NCBI RefSeq assembly: GCF_003182135.1
Contig: NZ_QGTL01000004.1
Location: forward strand, 558,001 to 622,000
Source: Nocardia neocaledoniensis
GTDB lineage: Bacteria > Actinomycetota > Actinomycetes > Mycobacteriales > Mycobacteriaceae
DNA length: 64,000 nucleotides
Direction: 5' to 3'
A program made the translations under genes and the position numbers. Under the pieces are notes generated by a model that searched no databases, was not told the origin of the DNA, and worked only from the letters and a program-made list of their open reading frames with translations. Shown here one piece after another: positions 60,561 through 64,000 of this stretch. Position 1 is the first letter of the stretch. Each line of letters opens with the position of its first letter.

Positions 60561-61208
60561 TCAGGGGCCGACCGTGATCGGCACCGACGGGGTGGTGGTG
60601 TTGGTGACCTTGTAGACGCCGGTCACCGAACCGGTGGTGGCGCTGGTCGGGCAGCCGAATCCACCGGTCACCTTGATGGGCGCGGGGGAATTCGTCGCCT
60701 GAACCGTCGACGGGTTGCCGTTGGTCCAGGTGCCCGCCAGCGAAGCGGGCGCGGTCGGGGCGACGACCACCTTGCAGGACGCCAGACCGCTGGTCTGGAT
60801 GACCATGCCGCCGGTCGGCACGTTGATCGAGCCGGAGATCGGCGACCCGTTCTGGCCCGTGATGGACCAGCTGCCACTGGTGGTCACCGTGGCGCTCACG
60901 CCCCACATGCTGGTGGTGCAGCCGGTGAAGGTGGGTGCGCTGATCGGTACCGTGACCGGCCCACTCGGGTTGGTGTTGCCCGGTGCGGCGGGCACGGTTC
61001 CGGTCGCGCTCGAGGTCGAGCAGGTGATGGTGACACCGCCCGCCACGGCTTTGACCACGCCCTGGTTGGTGGCCTGTACCGCGGCGCCTGCCGGGCTGAC
61101 CGTGGTCGAGGCCTGGGCCGCGGCGGGGCCGATACCGAACGACGCCGCGGCGACCGCACATCCGGCGGTCGCCAGTGCTGTGCGGGCGAAGAAGTTGCTG
61201 TTGAACAT
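60561..61208 (-). CDS. Small secreted protein of unknown function
   Basis: This 215-residue protein begins at ATG 61208 after AAGGAG with a Sec signal (FFARTALATAGCAVAAASFG, cleavage near AAAQA). The mature part is Gly/Ser/Thr/Pro-rich with four cysteines (TITCSTS, FTGCTTS, LASCKVV, GFGCPTS), likely two disulfides, and beta-strand character. Related secreted Thr/Ser-rich proteins are common in Nocardia and Rhodococcus; no function is known to me. It is divergent from the emb gene across 418 bases. Confidence 0.75.
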   Translation of the reverse strand: MFNSNFFARTALATAGCAVAAASFGIGPAAAQASTTVSPAGAAVQATNQGVVKAVAGGVTITCSTSSATGTVPAAPGNTNPSGPVTVPISAPTFTGCTTSMWGVSATVTTSGSWSITGQNGSPISGSINVPTGGMVIQTSGLASCKVVVAPTAPASLAGTWTNGNPSTVQATNSPAPIKVTGGFGCPTSATTGSVTGVYKVTNTTTPSVPITVGP

Positions 61209-61626
61209 GCGTACTCCTTGGGTGAAAACGACACCTCCGAGATGTGAAGATGTCGTGTTCAAGAGTACGAAAGGCATTTTTCGGCATTGCGCAATTCGCG
61301 CCTACCATTTCATTTGGGAACCTTCGCGTTTCGGCCGCCGCGACGGCGATCCGCATTTACAATGCCGGACTGTAACCGTGTGTAACAGTTACTCCGCTTT
61401 TTAGCTATATGCATCGTGCACACTGTTAACATCGACAAACGCCTGTGCCCTGCGCGCGGCTCCCGCCGGACCTGGATCGATAGCCGATGGCGATGATGAC
61501 GGAACGTCCGCACCCGCGAGGCATCCTTAATGAAATGCTTGAACTTCACACCAGCGGCGGCGGCGCGTCACGCAGCAGGGCGTGCGACCCGTCACAACGA
61601 CCTGGGTGCGGATACCATGGCGAACC
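61209..61626. other. Intergenic region between the secreted protein and emb genes
   Basis: These 418 bases contain no convincing gene. They are less GC-rich than the surroundings and hold the divergent promoters, a GTAAC direct repeat with 10-base periodicity (61372-61376 and 61382-61386) followed by GTTAC (61388-61392), and TGTTAACA (61424-61431). The region TTAGCTATATGC near 61402-61412 is an AT-rich -10 candidate. Confidence 0.6.
61372..61392. promoter_or_regulatory. Candidate response-regulator box (GTAAC direct repeat)
   Basis: Two GTAAC copies start exactly 10 bases apart, and the second forms the palindrome GTAACAGTTAC. One-turn spacing of direct repeats is typical of OmpR/PhoB-type regulators such as MtrA, PhoP or GlnR; which one cannot be said. 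Confidence 0.4.
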
Positions 61627-61627
61627 G
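61591..61627 (+). promoter_or_regulatory. Probable leaderless promoter of the emb gene
   Basis: TACCAT at 61613-61618 is a good -10 element, with GTCACA (61591-61596) as -35 at 16 bases. The GTG start lies 8 bases after the -10, the same geometry as at glf, and no Shine-Dalgarno sequence precedes it. Confidence 0.55.
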
Positions 61628-64000
61628 TGCCAGACGCCGCAACTGCTGTTCTCACCAAGCCACCCGCCGAACCGGTGGTATCCGAGAAGGACTTCCGGAT
61701 CGCGCGATGGATCGCGCTCGTCGCCGGCCTTCTCGGCGCCCTGTTCGCGGTGGCGACGCCCTTCCTGCCGGTCACCCAGACGACCGCGCAGCTGAACTGG
61801 CCGCAGAACGGCAAGCTCGGCAACATCCAGGCGCCGCTGATGTCGCAGGTGCCGATCGACCTGAACGCCACCATCCCGTGCTCGGCCGTCGCGACGCTGC
61901 CGGAGCAGGGCGGCATGCTGCTGGCCACCGCGCCGCCGCAGGGCGACCGGGCCGCGCTGGAGGCGCTGTTCGTCCGGGTCTCCGACACCTCGGTCGACGT
62001 GGTCGATCGCAACGCGGTGGTGGCCTCGGCCGAGCGGGCCGCGATGGACCAGTGCTCCTCGATCGTCATCAGCTCCGACCGCGACCGCACCACGGCCTCG
62101 TTCGAGGGCATGACCAAGGAGATCGAGCGGCCGATCCCCGGTCAGCCCGGCGCGGTGGAGACGGTGCGGGTCCCGGTGCAGGGACAGCTGGCCGGTGACC
62201 TGCGGCCGCAGATCGTCGGCGTCTTCTCCGATCTGAAGGGCTCGGTCCCGCAGGGGCTTTCGCTCACCTCGACGATCGACTCGCGCTTCTCCTCCAGCCC
62301 GTCGCTGATCAAGCTGATCGCGATCGTCGCGGCCGTGCTGTGCACGCTCATCGCGCTCGGCGCGCTGGCCAAGCTCGACGGCAGCGACGGCCGCGGGCAT
62401 CGCCGCTTCCTGCCGAGGAACTGGCTGAAGCCCACCTGGGCCGACGGCGCGGTCATCGGCACCCTGCTGGTCTGGCATTTCGTCGGCGCCAACACCTCCG
62501 ACGACGGCTACATCCTGTCGATGGTGCGCGTCGCCCCCGACGCCGGCTACATGGCCAACTACTTCCGCTGGTACGGCGTCCCCGAGGCGCCGTTCGGCTG
62601 GTACTACTACGTCATCCAGGTGTTCGCCGAGGTCTCCACGGCCAGCCCGTGGGTGCGCGTGCCCGCGCTGATCTGCGCGATCCTGTGCTGGATGGTCATC
62701 AGCCGCGAGGTGGTGCCCCGCCTCGGCAACGCGGTCAAGCGCTCGCAGGTGGCCCTGTGGACCGGCGGTCTGGTGTTCCTGGCCTTCTGGCTGCCGTTCG
62801 ACAACGGTCTGCGCTCGGAGCCGATCGTCGCGCTCGGCGCGCTGCTCACCTGGGTCTCCATCGAGCGCGCCATCGCCACCGGCCGGCTGCTGCCCGCCGG
62901 GATGGCGGTGCTGATCGCGGCGTTCACGCTGGCCGCGGCGCCGACCGGGCTGATGTGTGTGGCCGCGCTGCTGGCCGGTATCCGGCCGCTCGTGCGGATC
63001 GTCGTGCGCAGGCATCGCCAGTTCAGCACCATCCCGCTGCTGGCGCCGATCGCCTCGGCGGGTCTGCTCGTGCTCGTGGTGGTCTACGGCGACCAGACCT
63101 TCGCCGGGATCCAGGAGGCCAACCGGGTGCGGCAGGCGACCGGGCCGAACCTGGCCTGGTACGAGGACTACCTGCGCTACTACTACATGTTCGTCGAGAC
63201 TGTCGACGGCTCGCTGGCCCGCCGCTTCGCCTTCCTGGTGATGCTGCTGTGCCTGTTCACCACGCTGCTGGTGCTGCTGCGCCGCCGTCAGGTGCCGGGC
63301 GTCGCCTCCGGCCCGACCTGGCGGCTGATGGGCATCGTCTTCGGGACGATCTTCTTCATGATGTTCAACCCGACGAAGTGGACGCACCACTTCGGCGCGT
63401 ACGCGGGCATCGCCGGTTCGCTGGCCGCGGTGACGGCGGTGGTCGTCTCGCAGAGCGCGCTGCGCTCGCGCAAGAACCGGGCCATCTTCCTGGCCGGACT
63501 GTTGTTCGTACTCGCGCTTTCGTTCTCCGGCATCAACGGGTACTGGTACGTCTCCAGCTACGGCGTGCCGTGGTTCGACAAAACCATCTCGCTGCGCGGC
63601 ATCAACTCCAACACCGTGATGCTGATCCTGTTCGGCCTGGCGCTGGCGCTGGTCGGCTGGTACGCGCTGCGCGAGGACTACGTGAAACCGGTGCCCTCGG
63701 TGAAGACCAAGCGGGGCAGGCGGATCCGCAAGTTCGCGGCCATCCCGCTGACCGTCGTGGTCGGGCTGATGGTGGCGTTCGAAGTGCTCTCGCTGGTCAA
63801 GGGCGCCACCCAGCAGTACCCGGCGTACTCGCTGGCCCGCTCCAACACCGACGCCATCGGCGGCAACGCGTGCGGCCTGGCCAACGACGTGCTCGTGGAG
63901 TCCGACCCGAACGGCGGCAGGCTCGAACCGATCGTCGACCCGGCCCGCCCGTTCACCGATCCGAACGACCCGCTCGCGGGCACCGGCGCGGTCGGCTTCA
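61627..64000 (+). CDS. Arabinosyltransferase of the Emb family (3' end outside window)
   Basis: This membrane GT-C enzyme uses decaprenylphosphoryl-arabinose to build arabinan and is the target class of ethambutol. At least 791 residues are visible from GTG 61627. The first membrane helix (IARWIALVAGLLGALFAVAT) precedes a large outer domain, then many helices. The catalytic aspartates are in ANTSDDGYILSMVRV, with methionine at the place equivalent to EmbB Met306, and the family segment GYMANYFRWYGVPEAPFGWY follows. Whether it is EmbA, EmbB or EmbC cannot be settled without the C-terminal part and neighbours. Confidence 0.93.
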   Translation, partial: MPDAATAVLTKPPAEPVVSEKDFRIARWIALVAGLLGALFAVATPFLPVTQTTAQLNWPQNGKLGNIQAPLMSQVPIDLNATIPCSAVATLPEQGGMLLATAPPQGDRAALEALFVRVSDTSVDVVDRNAVVASAERAAMDQCSSIVISSDRDRTTASFEGMTKEIERPIPGQPGAVETVRVPVQGQLAGDLRPQIVGVFSDLKGSVPQGLSLTSTIDSRFSSSPSLIKLIAIVAAVLCTLIALGALAKLDGSDGRGHRRFLPRNWLKPTWADGAVIGTLLVWHFVGANTSDDGYILSMVRVAPDAGYMANYFRWYGVPEAPFGWYYYVIQVFAEVSTASPWVRVPALICAILCWMVISREVVPRLGNAVKRSQVALWTGGLVFLAFWLPFDNGLRSEPIVALGALLTWVSIERAIATGRLLPAGMAVLIAAFTLAAAPTGLMCVAALLAGIRPLVRIVVRRHRQFSTIPLLAPIASAGLLVLVVVYGDQTFAGIQEANRVRQATGPNLAWYEDYLRYYYMFVETVDGSLARRFAFLVMLLCLFTTLLVLLRRRQVPGVASGPTWRLMGIVFGTIFFMMFNPTKWTHHFGAYAGIAGSLAAVTAVVVSQSALRSRKNRAIFLAGLLFVLALSFSGINGYWYVSSYGVPWFDKTISLRGINSNTVMLILFGLALALVGWYALREDYVKPVPSVKTKRGRRIRKFAAIPLTVVVGLMVAFEVLSLVKGATQQYPAYSLARSNTDAIGGNACGLANDVLVESDPNGGRLEPIVDPARPFTDPNDPLAGTGAVGF

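Overview
The window is GC-rich, densely coded DNA from a mycolic-acid-producing actinomycete. The right half carries the conserved arabinogalactan and mycolate locus (glf, glfT2, PAP2 phosphatase, ubiA, aftB, antigen-85 mycolyltransferases, Culp6-type cutinase, fadD32, pks13, accD4, emb) in the same relative order as in Mycobacterium tuberculosis Rv3809c to Rv3799c. Four tandem mycolyltransferases, LGFP-repeat envelope proteins and an extra LLM-family gene between the cutinase and fadD32 suggest Nocardiaceae, most likely Nocardia. The genus is an inference from gene content. I found no rRNA, tRNA, CRISPR array, prophage or complete insertion sequence.

Layout. (1) 1-4.4 kb: truncated lipase-maturation-factor membrane protein, a cyclotransferase-like protein, a lipoprotein, and a serine hydrolase-MerR operon. 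(2) 4.5-9.5 kb: a copper module (copZ, His-rich secreted protein, copA) and a DHA2-type MFS exporter, each preceded by the same 20-bp CsoR-like operator. (3) 9.6-13.9 kb: a worn accessory patch with truncated AhpD-like, TetR and HigB-like genes, an orphan HigA-like regulator, a FadR-type regulator with a fatty-acid hydroxylase, an intact VapBC pair, and a stop-interrupted gene. (4) 13.9-21.8 kb: a peptide ABC transporter operon (two permeases, one fused double ATPase, two paralogous binding lipoproteins). (5) 21.9-26.9 kb: HAD phosphatase, PGRP amidase and SpoIID-domain envelope proteins. (6) 26.9-30.8 kb: regulator/target pairs (MarR/EamA, TetR/SDR) and a TipA-like MerR regulator. (7) 30.9-34.7 kb: six consecutive small membrane proteins that look like diverged paralogs of one uncharacterised family, the last split by a one-base frameshift.

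(8) 34.8-41.4 kb: glf, glfT2, PAP2, ubiA and aftB form a run with stop/start overlaps at every junction. They make UDP-galactofuranose, polymerise galactan, make decaprenyl-phosphoryl-arabinose precursor and cap arabinan. (9) 41.6-48.8 kb: four secreted mycolyltransferases with intact Ser-Glu-His triads, the last carrying LGFP repeats, then a DUF732-like lipoprotein and the cutinase. (10) 49-59.1 kb: an F420-type LLM oxidoreductase, then fadD32, pks13 and accD4, which activate and condense the two fatty chains of mycolic acids. (11) 59.1-64 kb: Uma2 nuclease-fold protein, cyclophilin, a small secreted protein, and a leaderless emb arabinosyltransferase that runs off the window.

Together regions 8-11 build, ligate and decorate the mycolyl-arabinogalactan. 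Regions 1-7 are mostly stress, transport and regulatory accessory genes. The least explained material is the six-paralog membrane cluster, the paired copper operators and the scarred toxin/regulator patch.
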